Source: Pseudoalteromonas sp. MMG010
GTDB lineage: Bacteria; Pseudomonadota; Gammaproteobacteria; Enterobacterales; Alteromonadaceae
DNA: 64,000 nucleotides
Direction: 5' to 3'
Assembly: GCF_018100905.1 (NCBI RefSeq)
Contig: NZ_JAGJEG010000001.1
Coordinates: forward strand, 558,001 to 622,000
Shown here: in pieces, positions 17,292-27,684 of the stretch
How positions within the stretch are numbered: position 1 is the first letter of the stretch
How the letters are laid out: each line of letters opens with the position of its first letter
Notes under the pieces: generated by a model
Told to the model about the DNA's origin: nothing
Seen by the model: the letters and a program-made list of their open reading frames with translations, nothing else
The model's database searches: none
Position numbers and translations under genes: made by a program

Positions 17292-18400
17292 GCGCTTTGC
17301 TCCCTTTTAGACCACATGGCTTTTAGCATCACACCTAAAGGTCGGCCTTTAATAATCAATAAGCCACCCACAAATAATGCGCATAAATGTATCCACCACA
17401 AACCAATAGATGGGGGTATTTTTCCATCTTCAACCGCAAATTTAGCCGCATTAAGCAAAATAAAATAACCTAAATATAAACTAATGGCTGGAACTAACTT
17501 AGCAAATTTTCCTTGTCGTGGATTTACAACACTCAAAGGAACTGCCAGCAATGTTAATAGTGGAATAGATAAAGGGATAGCAATACGCCATTGCCATTGT
17601 GCAATCGCTTCAGAGGTATTAAGTGCAAGCAAGTTAGCCGTTGGAATGGCTTCTAATTTACGACGCTGATGCTCTATTTCTTGCTCACGAATTTGGACAC
17701 TGTAGCCATCAAACTCTGTGAGGTTTAAAGCGGGAGTTGTGCCATCGGTTTCGTAACGTTTGCCATCGGTTAAAAGCAGTTGTTGCTCGCCCGTTTGCGA
17801 TTCAACCACCACGCCTTTCTCGGCGTACACTAGCCGTGCTAAGTTGTCTTTTTCGGTATCGGGTAGTTGAGCTACAAACACCTTGTTAAGCTCTTTGCCT
17901 CCGTTATCAATGTTATGAATAAACACCACTGATTTTTCATTACCCGTTTGTTGAAAACGCCCAGCCCTCAGAGCCGATAACCCTGCATCAGCTTTCGCTT
18001 TCTCTTTTAGTTGATACTCTTGCTCGCTGGCCCAAGGCGCAACATACATTGTTAATGCAGCCGCTAAAATAGCCAGGCCTACACTCGAAATTAAGGTTAC
18101 TCTAACAACGTACCATTCACTCACACCGCATGCCTTTAATACAGTCATTTCGCTGTCGGCATAAATTCGGCTATACGCTAAAATAATTCCCAAAAATATA
18201 CTTAACGGAAGTATTAATGATGCCAACTGTGGCAATTTTAGAGCGATCATCGACAAAACAAGTTTCGCGGGAATACTCCCTTCTGAGGCATCACCTAAAA
18301 TAACCACAAACTTTTGTGACAAAAAGATGGTCATTAAGGTTAAAAATACGGCGACTTGCGACTTTAAAACTTCAGCAGTCAAATAACGAAAAATAAGCAA
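17288..18400 (-). CDS. lptF: LPS export ABC transporter permease LptF
   Basis: A 370-residue inner-membrane partner of LptG in lipopolysaccharide export. It shows the N-terminus MLIFRYLTAEVLKSQVAVF, the coupling-helix region DSEMTVLKACGVSEWYVVRV near residues 81-100, the periplasmic domain and C-terminal helices including PLLTLLAVPLSVVNPRQGKF. It is the upstream gene of the lptF-lptG pair and diverges from pepA, as in E. coli, with about 290 bases between the two starts that must hold both promoters. Confidence 0.95.
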   Translation of the reverse strand: MLIFRYLTAEVLKSQVAVFLTLMTIFLSQKFVVILGDASEGSIPAKLVLSMIALKLPQLASLILPLSIFLGIILAYSRIYADSEMTVLKACGVSEWYVVRVTLISSVGLAILAAALTMYVAPWASEQEYQLKEKAKADAGLSALRAGRFQQTGNEKSVVFIHNIDNGGKELNKVFVAQLPDTEKDNLARLVYAEKGVVVESQTGEQQLLLTDGKRYETDGTTPALNLTEFDGYSVQIREQEIEHQRRKLEAIPTANLLALNTSEAIAQWQWRIAIPLSIPLLTLLAVPLSVVNPRQGKFAKLVPAISLYLGYFILLNAAKFAVEDGKIPPSIGLWWIHLCALFVGGLLIIKGRPLGVMLKAMWSKREQSA

Positions 18401-18693
18401 TACTCGCCCCTGTAAATAGAGATTTTCACTAATTATGTGAATTATTAATAAGAAAATACCTGTTTTAGCTACTTTAAACCGACAACAGACCCTATATTAT
18501 AAGCTATGGCAATTAAATATCCTACCCAGCCGCTCAATATATTGACATATAGTGGTGATATAGTTGCATTAGTTACCCGTATACATATAAAGTTCAATAA
18601 ACAGCATTGAGTTGCTAATTATTCACTAAAAGACTAGAAATTGGTTTTTTAGCCCTTATTTAATTGCTAAACAACTCATAATTAGGAGTGACA

Positions 18694-20205
18694 ATGGAAT
18701 TTAGCGTAAAAAGTGGTAGCCCAGAAAAACAGCGTAGTGCATGTATTGTAGTGGGTGTATATGAACCACGTAGGTTATCCCCCATTGGCGAACAACTCGA
18801 TAAAATAAGCGATGGCTATATTTCTAATTTATTGCGCCGTGGCGACTTAGAAGGTAAGCCTGGCCAAGTTTTATTATTACACCATGTACCTAACGTACTT
18901 AGCGAACGTATTTTATTAGTTGGTTGTGGTAAAGAACGTGAGTTAGATGACAAGCAATATAAACAAATTATTTCAAAAACAATCAATACCTTAAATGACA
19001 CAGGCTCAATGGAAGCGGTGTGCTTTTTAACAGAGCAACATGTTAAAGGTCGTGATACTTACTGGAAAGTACGCCAGGCAGTAGAAACAACACAAGATTG
19101 TTTATATACGTTTAATCAATTAAAAAGTAAAAAAGTAGACCCTCGCCGTCCGCTTCGAAAAATTGTATTTAATGTGCCCACTCGCCGCGAATTAACCATT
19201 GGCGAAAACGCGATTGAGCATGGTTTAGCAATTGCTGCCGGTAGCAAGTTATGTAAAGACGTTGCCAACATGCCTCCTAACATTTGTAACCCTGCTTATT
19301 TGGGCGAGCAAGCACAAACCTTAGAAAGCCAATTCGATAATGTCAGCGTTGATATCATTGGCGAAGAAAAAATGGCTGAGTTAGGTATGAATTCATACTT
19401 AGCTGTGGGTCGTGGTAGTGATAACGAATCAGTTATGTCGGTAATTAATTACCAAGGTGGCGCCAGCGATCAGCCCCCTATTGTCTTAGTTGGTAAAGGG
19501 TTAACGTTCGACTCGGGCGGTATTTCAATTAAACCTGGTGAAGCCATGGATGAAATGAAATACGATATGGGTGGAGCCGCAGGTGTACTTGGAGCTATGC
19601 GCTCATTAGTACAAATGCAATTGCCTATTAATGTGATTGGTGTACTGGCTGGCTGTGAAAATATGCCAAGCTCAAATGCTTACCGCCCGGGTGATATTTT
19701 AACAACCATGTCTGGGCAAACGGTTGAAGTACTTAACACCGATGCTGAAGGGCGCTTAGTTTTATGTGATGCACTTACTTATGTTGAACGCTTTGAACCC
19801 GATGCAGTTATTGATGTGGCGACTTTAACAGGTGCATGTATTGTGGCTCTTGGCGCTCATGCAACTGGCTTACTATCAAACCATAACCCGTTAGCTCATG
19901 ACTTACTCAAAGCTTCGGAGCAAAGTGGCGACCGTGCATGGCAGTTACCGCTATGGGATGATTATCAAGACCAACTAGAGAGCCCATTTGCCGATTTCAC
20001 TAACTTAGGCGGACGCTCTGCGGGCACAATTACGGCGGCCTGCTTTTTATCTAAGTTTACTAAAAAGTATAATTGGGCTCACCTTGACGTAGCTGGTACG
20101 GCTTGGCGCAGTGGGGCTAAAAAAGGAGCTACGGGTCGTCCCGTTCCTATGCTAACTCAATATTTGTTAAACCGTGCTGGTATTAATGATACATCACACG
20201 ATTAA
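18694..20205 (+). CDS. pepA: Leucyl aminopeptidase PepA (M17)
   Basis: A 503-residue cytosolic dizinc aminopeptidase releasing N-terminal residues; in E. coli PepA is also a DNA-binding architectural protein for Xer recombination and carAB control. The sequence follows E. coli PepA almost throughout ([20 protein letters not shown]) and keeps the active-site segments [16 protein letters not shown] and [13 protein letters not shown] chose the ATG at 18694: AGGAG at 18684-18688 is then well spaced, while the earlier GTG at 18688 overlaps it, and the length equals that of E. coli. A terminator follows at once. Confidence 0.98.
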   Translation: MEFSVKSGSPEKQRSACIVVGVYEPRRLSPIGEQLDKISDGYISNLLRRGDLEGKPGQVLLLHHVPNVLSERILLVGCGKERELDDKQYKQIISKTINTLNDTGSMEAVCFLTEQHVKGRDTYWKVRQAVETTQDCLYTFNQLKSKKVDPRRPLRKIVFNVPTRRELTIGENAIEHGLAIAAGSKLCKDVANMPPNICNPAYLGEQAQTLESQFDNVSVDIIGEEKMAELGMNSYLAVGRGSDNESVMSVINYQGGASDQPPIVLVGKGLTFDSGGISIKPGEAMDEMKYDMGGAAGVLGAMRSLVQMQLPINVIGVLAGCENMPSSNAYRPGDILTTMSGQTVEVLNTDAEGRLVLCDALTYVERFEPDAVIDVATLTGACIVALGAHATGLLSNHNPLAHDLLKASEQSGDRAWQLPLWDDYQDQLESPFADFTNLGGRSAGTITAACFLSKFTKKYNWAHLDVAGTAWRSGAKKGATGRPVPMLTQYLLNRAGINDTSHD

Positions 20206-20220
20206 CAAAAAAAATAATTG

Positions 20221-20250
20221 AATAAGGCGCCTTTTGGCGCCTTATTTTTT
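20221..20250 (+). terminator. Intrinsic terminator of pepA
   Basis: A 9- to 11-bp GC-rich stem (AATAAGGCGCC paired with GGCGCCTTATT) with a TTTT loop, ending in T6. It begins 16 bases after the pepA stop codon. Confidence 0.92.
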
Positions 20251-20363
20251 AGCACATTACACACGTTTAAATTGAAGCAAACCCCGTTGTATGGCAAAAT
20301 CTCTCCCTTACTTTATGTATCTATACTAACCGCTCATTTTGGGTAATAGGAAACCTCTGTACC

Positions 20364-20810
20364 ATGGCTATGAATGCGCAATTTTTTGTTCTAAAGCAAG
20401 AAGATGAGTCTAACGCACGTGCCGACGATCATTTTGCTTTGGCAGCAGACATAGCAGCACAGCAATATCGCCAAGGTCAACGAGTTTTTATATTTGTAGA
20501 TAACAATGAAGACGCCTTCGCGATAGACGAAACTATTTGGACTTTTGATCCTAACAGTTTTGTTCCACACAATTTACAAGGCGAAGGCCCAAAAGGTGGC
20601 GCGCCGGTAGAAATAGGCACCACGCCACCCGTTGGCAATCGTAAAGTTTTAATTAATTTGGCAACAAACTTACCGGATTTCATTCGCAGGTTTCACCAAG
20701 TTTTCGATTTTGTACCAGTAGAGCCAAATGCTAAACAAGCAGCTCGCGAGCGTTTTAAAATGCTGCGTCAACTCGGTGCAAATATCAGCACTCAAGATAT
20801 AAATAACTAA
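20364..20810 (+). CDS. holC: DNA polymerase III chi subunit
   Basis: A 148-residue chi subunit of the polymerase III clamp-loader complex, which links the replisome to SSB. The family pattern is visible: NAQFFVL at the start, a CPA-like helix (FALAADIAAQQYRQGQRVFIFV), the segment IDETIWTFDPNSFVPHNL, and VLINLATNLPDFIRRFHQVFDFV. It lies between pepA and valS, the same order as in E. coli. The ATG at 20370 is an alternative start close by; a ribosome-binding site (TAGGAAA) is some distance upstream. Confidence 0.93.
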   Translation: MAMNAQFFVLKQEDESNARADDHFALAADIAAQQYRQGQRVFIFVDNNEDAFAIDETIWTFDPNSFVPHNLQGEGPKGGAPVEIGTTPPVGNRKVLINLATNLPDFIRRFHQVFDFVPVEPNAKQAARERFKMLRQLGANISTQDINN

Positions 20811-20865
20811 CCCCTTAGTGGTGAGTTAATTAACTAATTTAAGTACTTATTTAAGGTTCTGTGTA

Positions 20866-23718
20866 ATGGATAAAACCTACAATCCGCAAGATATTGAACA
20901 GTCGCTATACCAAGACTGGGAAGAAAAAGGCTACTTTAAACCAACGGGCAAAGGCGATGCATATTCAATTATGATCCCACCACCAAATGTTACTGGTAGC
21001 TTACACATGGGCCACGCGTTCCAAGATACCATTATGGACACTTTAACGCGCTTTAAACGCATGCAAGGTAACAACACCTTATGGCAAGTAGGTACAGATC
21101 ACGCCGGTATTGCGACTCAAATGCTAGTCGAGCGTAAGCTTGCTGCAGAAGAAGGTAAAACACGTCACGATTTAGGCCGCGACGCATTTATTGATAAAAT
21201 TTGGGATTGGAAAAACCAATCAGGTGGCACAATTACCAAACAATTACGTCGCTTAGGGGCGTCGGTTGATTGGGATCGCGAACGCTTTACGATGGATGAC
21301 GGCTTATCTGAAGCTGTGAAAGAAGTGTTTGTTCGTTTACATAAAGAAAACCTAATTTACCGTGGTAAACGCTTAGTAAACTGGGATCCTAAATTACACA
21401 CCGCAATTTCTGATCTTGAAGTAGAAAACAAAGATAAAAAAGGCCACATGTGGAATTTACGCTACCCACTCGCTGATGGCGTAAAAACGGCCGACGGAAA
21501 AGACTACATTATCGTGGCAACGACACGCCCAGAAACCATGCTAGGCGACTCAGGTGTTGCAGTTAATCCAGACGATGAACGCTACCAAAGCTTAATTGGT
21601 AAAGAAATTTTACTGCCTATCGTGAATCGCCGTATCCCTATTGTGGCCGATGAACATGCCGATAAAGATAAAGGCACGGGTTGTGTAAAAATCACCCCAG
21701 CTCACGACTTTAATGATAATGAAGTCGGCAAACGCCATAAAATGCCGATGATTAATATCTTTGATAAAGACGCAGCAATCTTAACTCAGGGCGAAACTTA
21801 CACCTTTGATGGTAAAGAACTGGCATTTGATGCGCCCATTCCTGAGCGTTTACACGGCCTTGAGCGTTTTGCTGCACGTAAAGCCATTGTTGCCGAATTT
21901 GAACAACTTGGCTTACTTGAAAAAATTGAAGACCACGACTTAACTGTCCCATACGGCGACCGCTCTGGTGTAGTAATAGAACCTTTACTTACCGACCAAT
22001 GGTACGTACGTGTTGCTCCACTTGCAGAGCCGGCAAAAGATGCAGTTAAAAATGGTGATATTAAATTTGTACCTCAACAGTACGAAAACATGTATTTTTC
22101 GTGGATGAATGATGTACAAGATTGGTGTATTTCACGCCAACTTTGGTGGGGACACCGTATCCCTGCTTGGTACGACAACGAAGGCAATGTATTCGTTGGT
22201 CGCGATGAAGCTGAAGTGCGTCGTGATAATAATATTGCCGATGACGTTGTATTAAACCAAGACGAAGACGTACTTGATACCTGGTTCTCCTCGGCACTTT
22301 GGACGTTCTCAACACAAGGCTGGCCTGCTAATACTAATGACTTAAAAGTATTTCATCCATCGGACGTACTGGTCACTGGTTTTGATATTATCTTTTTCTG
22401 GGTTGCGCGCATGATCATGATGACCCTACATTTTGTAAAAGATGATAACGGTAAGCCACAAGTCCCTTTTAAAACAGTGTATGTTACTGGCCTAATTCGT
22501 GATGAAAATGGCGACAAAATGTCAAAATCGAAAGGTAATGTACTTGACCCTATCGATATGATTGATGGTATTGATCTTGAAAGCTTAGTCACCAAACGTA
22601 CTAGCAACTTAATGCAAGAAAAAGTAGCTAAAAAGATTGAAAAAAACACCCGTAAAACATTCGATAATGGCATTGAAGCACATGGTACCGATGCATTACG
22701 CTTTACCCTAGCGGCAATGGCAACAACAGGGCGTGATATCAATTGGGATATGAGCCGTCTTGAAGGTTACCGTAACTTCTGTAATAAATTATGGAACGCA
22801 AGCCGTTACGTATTAATGAACACAGAAGAACAAGATTGTGGCTTTAACGGTGCTGAAAAAACGCTATCATTAGCTGACCGTTGGGTATTAGGGCAATTTG
22901 AATCAACCATTCAAACCTATACTGAGCACTTAGATAATTATCGCTTTGACCTTGCTGCTAATACACTTTACGAATTCACATGGAACCAATTCTGTGATTG
23001 GTATTTAGAGCTTACTAAGCCTGTATTATTTAAAGGTACAGAGGCACAACAGCGCGGTACACGTAATACACTAATTACAGTACTTGAAAGCTTACTACGC
23101 TTAATGCACCCAATGATGCCATATATTACCGAAACTATTTGGCAACGCGTTGCTCCGCTTGCAGGGCTTAACACCGAAAACACCAGCATTATGGTGCAAG
23201 GCTTCCCTGTGTTTAACGATGCCAATGTTGATGCGCAAGCGATGGACGATTTAGAGTGGGTTAAGCAATTTATTTTAGCTATTCGTGTTATTCGTGGTGA
23301 AATGGACATTAGTCCGAGTAAGCCGCTTAGTGTATTACTTGCTAATGCATCAAGTGACGATGAGCGCCGCATTGCTGAGAATAAATCATTTTTAGCATCA
23401 CTGGCTAAAATTGAAGAGTTTACTTTATTAGCAAGTAAAGATGATGCGCCAGCATGTGCAACATCGTATGTTGGCAACCTTGAGATCATGATCCCAATGG
23501 CGGGCTTAATTGATGTTGAAGCTGAACTTGCTCGTATTAATAAGCAGCTAGAAAAAGCAGAAAAGGGCTTAGCGCAGGTACAAAACAAACTCGCTAACGA
23601 AAAGTTTGTTAACAACGCACCTGAAGCGGTACTTGCTAAAGAGAACGCTAAACTTGCTGAGTTCACTGACGCTAAAACCAAGCTACTAGAGCAAAAGACT
23701 AAAATAGAAAGTTTATAA
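20866..23718 (+). CDS. valS: Valyl-tRNA synthetase
   Basis: A 950-residue class I aminoacyl-tRNA synthetase charging tRNA-Val. The HIGH-type motif is HMGH at residues 47-50 (in [12 protein letters not shown]), the editing domain includes [20 protein letters not shown], the KMSKS loop is near residue 551, and the C-terminus carries the coiled coil typical of ValRS ([20 protein letters not shown]). An insertion just after KMSKS ([20 protein letters not shown]) is also typical of proteobacterial ValRS. It follows holC by 55 bases and probably shares its transcript. Confidence 0.98.
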   Translation: MDKTYNPQDIEQSLYQDWEEKGYFKPTGKGDAYSIMIPPPNVTGSLHMGHAFQDTIMDTLTRFKRMQGNNTLWQVGTDHAGIATQMLVERKLAAEEGKTRHDLGRDAFIDKIWDWKNQSGGTITKQLRRLGASVDWDRERFTMDDGLSEAVKEVFVRLHKENLIYRGKRLVNWDPKLHTAISDLEVENKDKKGHMWNLRYPLADGVKTADGKDYIIVATTRPETMLGDSGVAVNPDDERYQSLIGKEILLPIVNRRIPIVADEHADKDKGTGCVKITPAHDFNDNEVGKRHKMPMINIFDKDAAILTQGETYTFDGKELAFDAPIPERLHGLERFAARKAIVAEFEQLGLLEKIEDHDLTVPYGDRSGVVIEPLLTDQWYVRVAPLAEPAKDAVKNGDIKFVPQQYENMYFSWMNDVQDWCISRQLWWGHRIPAWYDNEGNVFVGRDEAEVRRDNNIADDVVLNQDEDVLDTWFSSALWTFSTQGWPANTNDLKVFHPSDVLVTGFDIIFFWVARMIMMTLHFVKDDNGKPQVPFKTVYVTGLIRDENGDKMSKSKGNVLDPIDMIDGIDLESLVTKRTSNLMQEKVAKKIEKNTRKTFDNGIEAHGTDALRFTLAAMATTGRDINWDMSRLEGYRNFCNKLWNASRYVLMNTEEQDCGFNGAEKTLSLADRWVLGQFESTIQTYTEHLDNYRFDLAANTLYEFTWNQFCDWYLELTKPVLFKGTEAQQRGTRNTLITVLESLLRLMHPMMPYITETIWQRVAPLAGLNTENTSIMVQGFPVFNDANVDAQAMDDLEWVKQFILAIRVIRGEMDISPSKPLSVLLANASSDDERRIAENKSFLASLAKIEEFTLLASKDDAPACATSYVGNLEIMIPMAGLIDVEAELARINKQLEKAEKGLAQVQNKLANEKFVNNAPEAVLAKENAKLAEFTDAKTKLLEQKTKIESL

Positions 23719-23728
23719 GCTTTCATAA

Positions 23729-23758
23729 AATGCCTATTAAAACTATTTAATAGGCATT
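23729..23758 (+). terminator. First hairpin after valS
   Basis: The stem AATGCCTATTAAA/TTTAATAGGCATT with a 4-base loop begins 10 bases after the valS stop codon and is followed by a purine run rather than T's. It stands directly ahead of the stronger terminator hairpin and may act with it or stabilise the transcript. Confidence 0.5.
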
Positions 23759-23760
23759 AA

Positions 23761-23798
23761 AAAAGCCGCTCATATATTAAAATGAGCGGCTTTTTTGT
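23761..23798. terminator. Bidirectional terminator between valS and the fadL-like gene
   Basis: The stem AAAAGCCGCTCAT/ATGAGCGGCTTTT is followed by T6 on the plus strand and by T6 on the minus strand, so it can serve both convergent genes. Confidence 0.92.
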
Positions 23799-23829
23799 AC
23801 CTTGCAATTAACTACAAGGTATCACGATA

Positions 23830-25095
23830 TTAAAATCTGTAGTTGTATTGTGCACCAACAAGTACAGCATGGCCTTTAGATTCAAATGACCATTGGCTAC
23901 CCGCTTCATCTGTTTCAGTGAAGTTTTGTGTTTTACCACGGATAATACTAACACCTAAATCGACATTCGATTGCTTGTCGATGGCGTAATTACCACCAAA
24001 TGAGAACCAAAAACGATCGGTATCTGGGATAGAAATTGATAAATGCTGTTGCGATACTGGCGACTCATCAAATGCAACGCCGGCACGTAATAATAAGTTT
24101 TCGTTGTATTGGTAATCGGTTCCAATTGAATAACGAAATGCATCATCAAAGCTTTCATTTTTATCAAATGCTGAGAACTGAGCGCCAGAAGGTGCTGTAA
24201 CTTGCGCTTCAAGTGACTCAAAGCTACTCCAACCAGTCCATAAAACACTGTAATGTAGACCTAGTTTTTCATCTAATTGATGTGAACCAGAAAACTCAGC
24301 GATCGCTGGTAAGGTAATCTCTACAGAGCCCGGAAGTTGAGTACCTTGTAAGCCACCCACTGCTGCAGGTAGTTCATTAGAGAACTCACCCTCGAAAGTA
24401 ATGTCTGTTTCGCTGCGGTAGTTAAAACCAAAACGGCTGTTGTCGTCTAATTGGTACATTACACCGACATTTAAACCTAAACCAGTATCATCACCTTGAA
24501 GATTTACTGCATCAGTACCAAATGCTAGGCTCTCATTAGCACCCACTTTACGAATTACCGTTGCATCGGCATAGATATAATTTAAGCCAACACCAAAGCT
24601 AAACTGTTCGCTAACTTTATAAGCAACACTGGCATTTAAGTTTACGGTAAATATCTCAGTCTCACCCGCAATTAAACCAGCAGCGTAATCATCGTCAAAT
24701 TTAGTTGATAAGCCAAAGTTAGAAAAAGCACCAAAACCAAGTGATACTTTATCGTTATATGGCATAGTAAAGTATGCAGCAGGTACCACGGCACTTGGGG
24801 CAATACTGTCATCATCTAGCGCGCTTGGATCAACACCGTTATTAGTCTCAGTGCCTTCTAAACTAACATCGGGTATTACCGCGATAGCCGCAATACTTAG
24901 TTGCTTGTCTTTAAATAAAGTCATTAATGCTGGGTTGCGTGCAACAACCGATGCATCATCGGCAATCGAAGCTTCACCGGCATAAGCTCGGCCTAAGCCC
25001 GATGCATTTTGTTCTGCTAATTGAAAAGCTGCAGCAAACGTATCTGCAGAGATAACTGCAAGCGAAGCTGCAATTAACGTTTTTGAAAATTTCAT
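23830..25095 (-). CDS. FadL/OmpP1/TodX family outer-membrane transporter
   Basis: A 421-residue outer-membrane beta-barrel of the FadL family, which admits long-chain fatty acids and other hydrophobic compounds. A signal peptide (MKFSKTLIAASLAVISADTFA) is followed by the family N-terminus AAFQLAEQNASGLGRAYAGEAS, including the NPA motif region (VARNPALMTLF) that plugs the barrel. It ends with aromatic YNYRF as outer-membrane barrels do. I avoid the symbol fadL because paralogues are common. The gene is alone on the minus strand, convergent with valS. Confidence 0.93.
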   Translation of the reverse strand: MKFSKTLIAASLAVISADTFAAAFQLAEQNASGLGRAYAGEASIADDASVVARNPALMTLFKDKQLSIAAIAVIPDVSLEGTETNNGVDPSALDDDSIAPSAVVPAAYFTMPYNDKVSLGFGAFSNFGLSTKFDDDYAAGLIAGETEIFTVNLNASVAYKVSEQFSFGVGLNYIYADATVIRKVGANESLAFGTDAVNLQGDDTGLGLNVGVMYQLDDNSRFGFNYRSETDITFEGEFSNELPAAVGGLQGTQLPGSVEITLPAIAEFSGSHQLDEKLGLHYSVLWTGWSSFESLEAQVTAPSGAQFSAFDKNESFDDAFRYSIGTDYQYNENLLLRAGVAFDESPVSQQHLSISIPDTDRFWFSFGGNYAIDKQSNVDLGVSIIRGKTQNFTETDEAGSQWSFESKGHAVLVGAQYNYRF

Positions 25096-25540
25096 TATGT
25101 GTCCTTAGCCCAACGCACTATGTGGGAGGTTGTCTGTTTACTATTTAGTAATACCAATTCAATTTATAAAATAAGTACATTATGGCAATGCCAAGCAAGT
25201 TTATTGCGCGGCACTGTGGGTTACACATAGTAGTGACTATTTATTTGTTCTATAACACATGCATTTATGCACTTTTTTAATAGCCAAAAACTTATTTTTA
25301 TACAATTGGTAATATTTAACTGCGCTACATTACCTTAAAAAAAAATAAAAAACTGTAATAAAACATCAAATAATCGTAAAAAACATGTTTTTTAACTACA
25401 TTTTAACAACTATTTAATACTCATCGGATGAGAAATGTGTTATTAGAGTATATACTCTAAATGTAATTAATTATCATTTAGATTGACTTGGTTAAAATTG
25501 CAAATTACACTCGCTATAAAGTTATAAAGGAAGCTTCATT
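25096..25540. other. 445-bp intergenic region between divergent genes
   Basis: This AT-rich gap lies between the fadL-like gene and a small membrane-protein gene. It presumably holds promoters for both. The only structure seen is a pair of overlapping inverted repeats at 25443-25481. No open reading frame with a good start signal was found in it. Confidence 0.5.
25443..25481. promoter_or_regulatory. Two overlapping inverted repeats upstream of a small membrane-protein gene
   Basis: TTAGAGTATATACTCTAA at 25443-25460 is an 18-bp perfect palindrome. It overlaps a second inverted repeat, CTAAATG at 25457-25463 with CATTTAG at 25475-25481. The pair ends 59 bases ahead of the GTG start at 25541, a likely promoter position. 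It could be an operator; no regulator is identified. Confidence 0.4.
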
Positions 25541-25864
25541 GTGTTCATTACTTTTATTATTTTTGCACTTTTGTTTTGTGGTGCCAGTGTATATTGCTTT
25601 TTTAAGGCCAACTATTGTGCCTGCACTAAAGAAGGTGACTGTGATAATCCCGTCACTCATTACTGGTTGAGTGCAATCACAAGTGCATTTGCATCACTGG
25701 CATTATGCTGTATTGCATTACATTCTCAATACGGCACATTATTGTGGCTTACATTAATGATAAGTTGTTTTTTAGGTGGGTATATTTCAGCAAAAACCAA
25801 TAAAATTAAACGCAAAAAAAACACTAAACCAACAAGTGCTCTTTTAACAAACGAGCTAAATTAA
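25541..25864 (+). CDS. Small hypothetical membrane protein
   Basis: A 107-residue protein not recognised as a known family. It starts at GTG with a good ribosome-binding site (AAAGGAAG, about 7 bases upstream). It has an N-terminal membrane helix (FITFIIFALLFCGASVYCFF), a Cys-rich loop (NYCACTKEGDCDNPV), two further helices near residues 48-67 and 70-90, and a basic tail (KTNKIKRKKNTK). Its last 41 bases overlap the end of the convergent HD-GYP gene. A coding role is likely from the start signal and composition. Confidence 0.6.
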   Translation: MFITFIIFALLFCGASVYCFFKANYCACTKEGDCDNPVTHYWLSAITSAFASLALCCIALHSQYGTLLWLTLMISCFLGGYISAKTNKIKRKKNTKPTSALLTNELN

Positions 25865-27053
25865 TTTGATAATCAAGTGGTTTAATCGTAGTAATAATTT
25901 TAATATCCTCTCGCTCATTTAAATGAATGTCTTTTGGCGTAACACTATGATGGTGTTTCGCATTATAAAACTGTTTTACTTTAGGCTTTATAGGGTTATC
26001 TAGGTTACCTTCTAATACAATAGCAAGGCGTTCATTAGTTAGTTTTACCAATGTGCCAACCGGGTGTACTCCTAAACACTTAATAAAACGCTGCACTAAC
26101 TCGCTATCAAACAGTTCTTTGTTTGCTAATAAATAACGTAAGGCATTAATCGGTTCATCACCATCTTGATGCGCTTTATCGGCTGTTAATGCATCGAACA
26201 CATCAACGATTGCCATAATACGTGCGGGAGTGCTAATTTTGTTTGCATTTAAACCACGAGGATAACCCGAACCATCAAGACGTTCATGATGATTTACAAT
26301 CATATCTAACATAATGGGGGTAATACCTTCCTCCCCTTTTACAAGCCCCAAACTCAATGCTACATGCTTTTTAATCGTGACCATTTCATTGGCAGTCACT
26401 TTACTCGGTTTAGAAAAAATACCTTGAGGCAACTTAGTTTGGCCAATATCATGTAGCAATGCGCCCATAGCAAATTCATAGCATTTGCTTTTATCGTAGC
26501 CTAAGAATTTAGAAAAGGCAGATACATAAATTGCGCAATTAATCATATGCCGCCAATTATAGCTCTGCTTATCTTTGATCCGAGTAAGCATACTCATCGC
26601 ATTTTGATTACGAAATACCGAATCAACAACTTCTTGAGCAATGGCATCAAAACAACTTAGCTTAAGTGCAAGCCCTTTTGTTAAATCGTTGTAGGCGTTA
26701 TTTAATACGCGTTGATGCAGTTCATGGTCGGCACTTGCTTTGGCAAACTCTTGCTCTATAACCACGGCACTTTTTTCGGCTTTGGTTGCTTTGTTATTTT
26801 TTTTAGCTAACTGAGTATCTGCTTTTGCAGAAGGTTGAGCGGTTTTATACTTTGCGGGAATAGCAGTCTTACTTTTATTAAAATCAATAAGCAGCTCAAG
26901 TACACCTTCTTTATATAAGCGACTTATCAATGCTTTATCATGGACAAAGCCACGAGTTTTAATTTTTATTCCATTGACGGTTTCTTGCTGTTTAGACACG
27001 CTGTCAACATACATTCCTGGTACTAATTCTGATATAGGCAAATTAATTTGCAT
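25824..27053 (-). CDS. HD-GYP domain protein (probable cyclic-di-GMP phosphodiesterase)
   Basis: A 409-residue cytoplasmic protein with an N-terminal DUF3391 domain (residues 1-60, ISELVPGMYVDSVSKQQ) and a C-terminal HD-GYP domain. The HD pair is H201-D202 (LLHDIGQTKLP) and the signature HHERLDGSGYPRGL is near residue 255. These are the residues expected for metal binding and hydrolysis of cyclic di-GMP. The usual lysine of HDIGK is glutamine here. There is no receiver domain, so it may be controlled at expression or through the N-terminal domain. It probably affects motility or biofilm formation. Confidence 0.92.
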   Translation of the reverse strand: MQINLPISELVPGMYVDSVSKQQETVNGIKIKTRGFVHDKALISRLYKEGVLELLIDFNKSKTAIPAKYKTAQPSAKADTQLAKKNNKATKAEKSAVVIEQEFAKASADHELHQRVLNNAYNDLTKGLALKLSCFDAIAQEVVDSVFRNQNAMSMLTRIKDKQSYNWRHMINCAIYVSAFSKFLGYDKSKCYEFAMGALLHDIGQTKLPQGIFSKPSKVTANEMVTIKKHVALSLGLVKGEEGITPIMLDMIVNHHERLDGSGYPRGLNANKISTPARIMAIVDVFDALTADKAHQDGDEPINALRYLLANKELFDSELVQRFIKCLGVHPVGTLVKLTNERLAIVLEGNLDNPIKPKVKQFYNAKHHHSVTPKDIHLNEREDIKIITTIKPLDYQINLARLLKEHLLV

Positions 27054-27193
27054 AACAACGCACTTTAAATATTTTTTAATAATAGATTTAGAACAAATAT
27101 CACTTTTACCTATAAAAGTCTAATCTATAAATACAAAAGGATTACAATTATTTTGATATGACAGTGAGCACTACCACAAAGGTTTAGTTCAAA

Positions 27194-27268
27194 TGGCGCT
27201 CTCGGTAGGGATCGAACCTACAACTCAGCCTCCGGAGGGCCACGTGATATCCATTTCACCACGAGAGC
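27194..27268 (-). tRNA. tRNA-Arg (anticodon CCG)
   Basis: A 75-base minus-strand tRNA with encoded CCA. The acceptor stem GCTCTCG pairs exactly with CGAGAGC. The anticodon loop CTCCGGA gives CCG, with the same loop as E. coli tRNA-Arg(CCG); the T-arm is GTAGGTTCGATCCCTAC. It decodes CGG. Confidence 0.94.
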
Positions 27269-27501
27269 ACATTTGTGCCGCCACACCAACTCGCGATATC
27301 AGTGCTTTAGCATCGGCAATGATAAAGCTATACAAGACTAAATGCTAGCCTAGCCTGTTTATATGCTTATATTTTCAGCATAAATCTGTTTTTTTTGTAC
27401 TTTAAGCTAAAATAGATAAACTAATTAATTAAAGTTGCACTTACTCTTGAAACAAATGAGTATTAGCTTACTATGAGAATAAATAAAAAAAGGAAAAAAC
27501 T

Positions 27502-27684
27502 ATGAGTTTAATGTCGACCGAACAGGTTGCCGATTTTTTAGGTGTAAAAGTAGAACGTGTTAAACGCTTAGCGCGCGAAAGCTTGTTAATAGCGAAATCT
27601 AAAGATGAAAATGGCGAACTACAATTTGATGGCGATGAAGTTGCTAAATACAAAGAGCTTGCTGCACGATTTGGTGGCTTATAA
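27502..27684 (+). CDS. Small helix-turn-helix (MerR/excisionase-like) protein
   Basis: A 60-residue protein with a clear winged-HTH start: MSTEQVADFLGVKVERVKRL resembles the DNA-binding helices of MerR/excisionase-type proteins, and residues 36-50 (NGELQFDGDEVAKY) match the wing and following helix. A strong AAAAAGGAAAAAA ribosome-binding site precedes the ATG. It is not next to any integrase, so excisionase function is unlikely. Its end overlaps by 6 bases the end of the convergent kinase gene. Target genes are unknown. Confidence 0.7.
   Translation: MSLMSTEQVADFLGVKVERVKRLARESLLIAKSKDENGELQFDGDEVAKYKELAARFGGL

Noticed and set aside
18688..18693. GTG at 18688 as the pepA start
   Set aside because: It overlaps the ribosome-binding site; the ATG at 18694 gives the E. 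coli length and spacing.
22968..23726. Long open frame on the minus strand (252 codons) inside valS
   Set aside because: It lies antisense to the certain ValRS sequence and encodes a Ser/Ala-rich unlikely protein without start signal.
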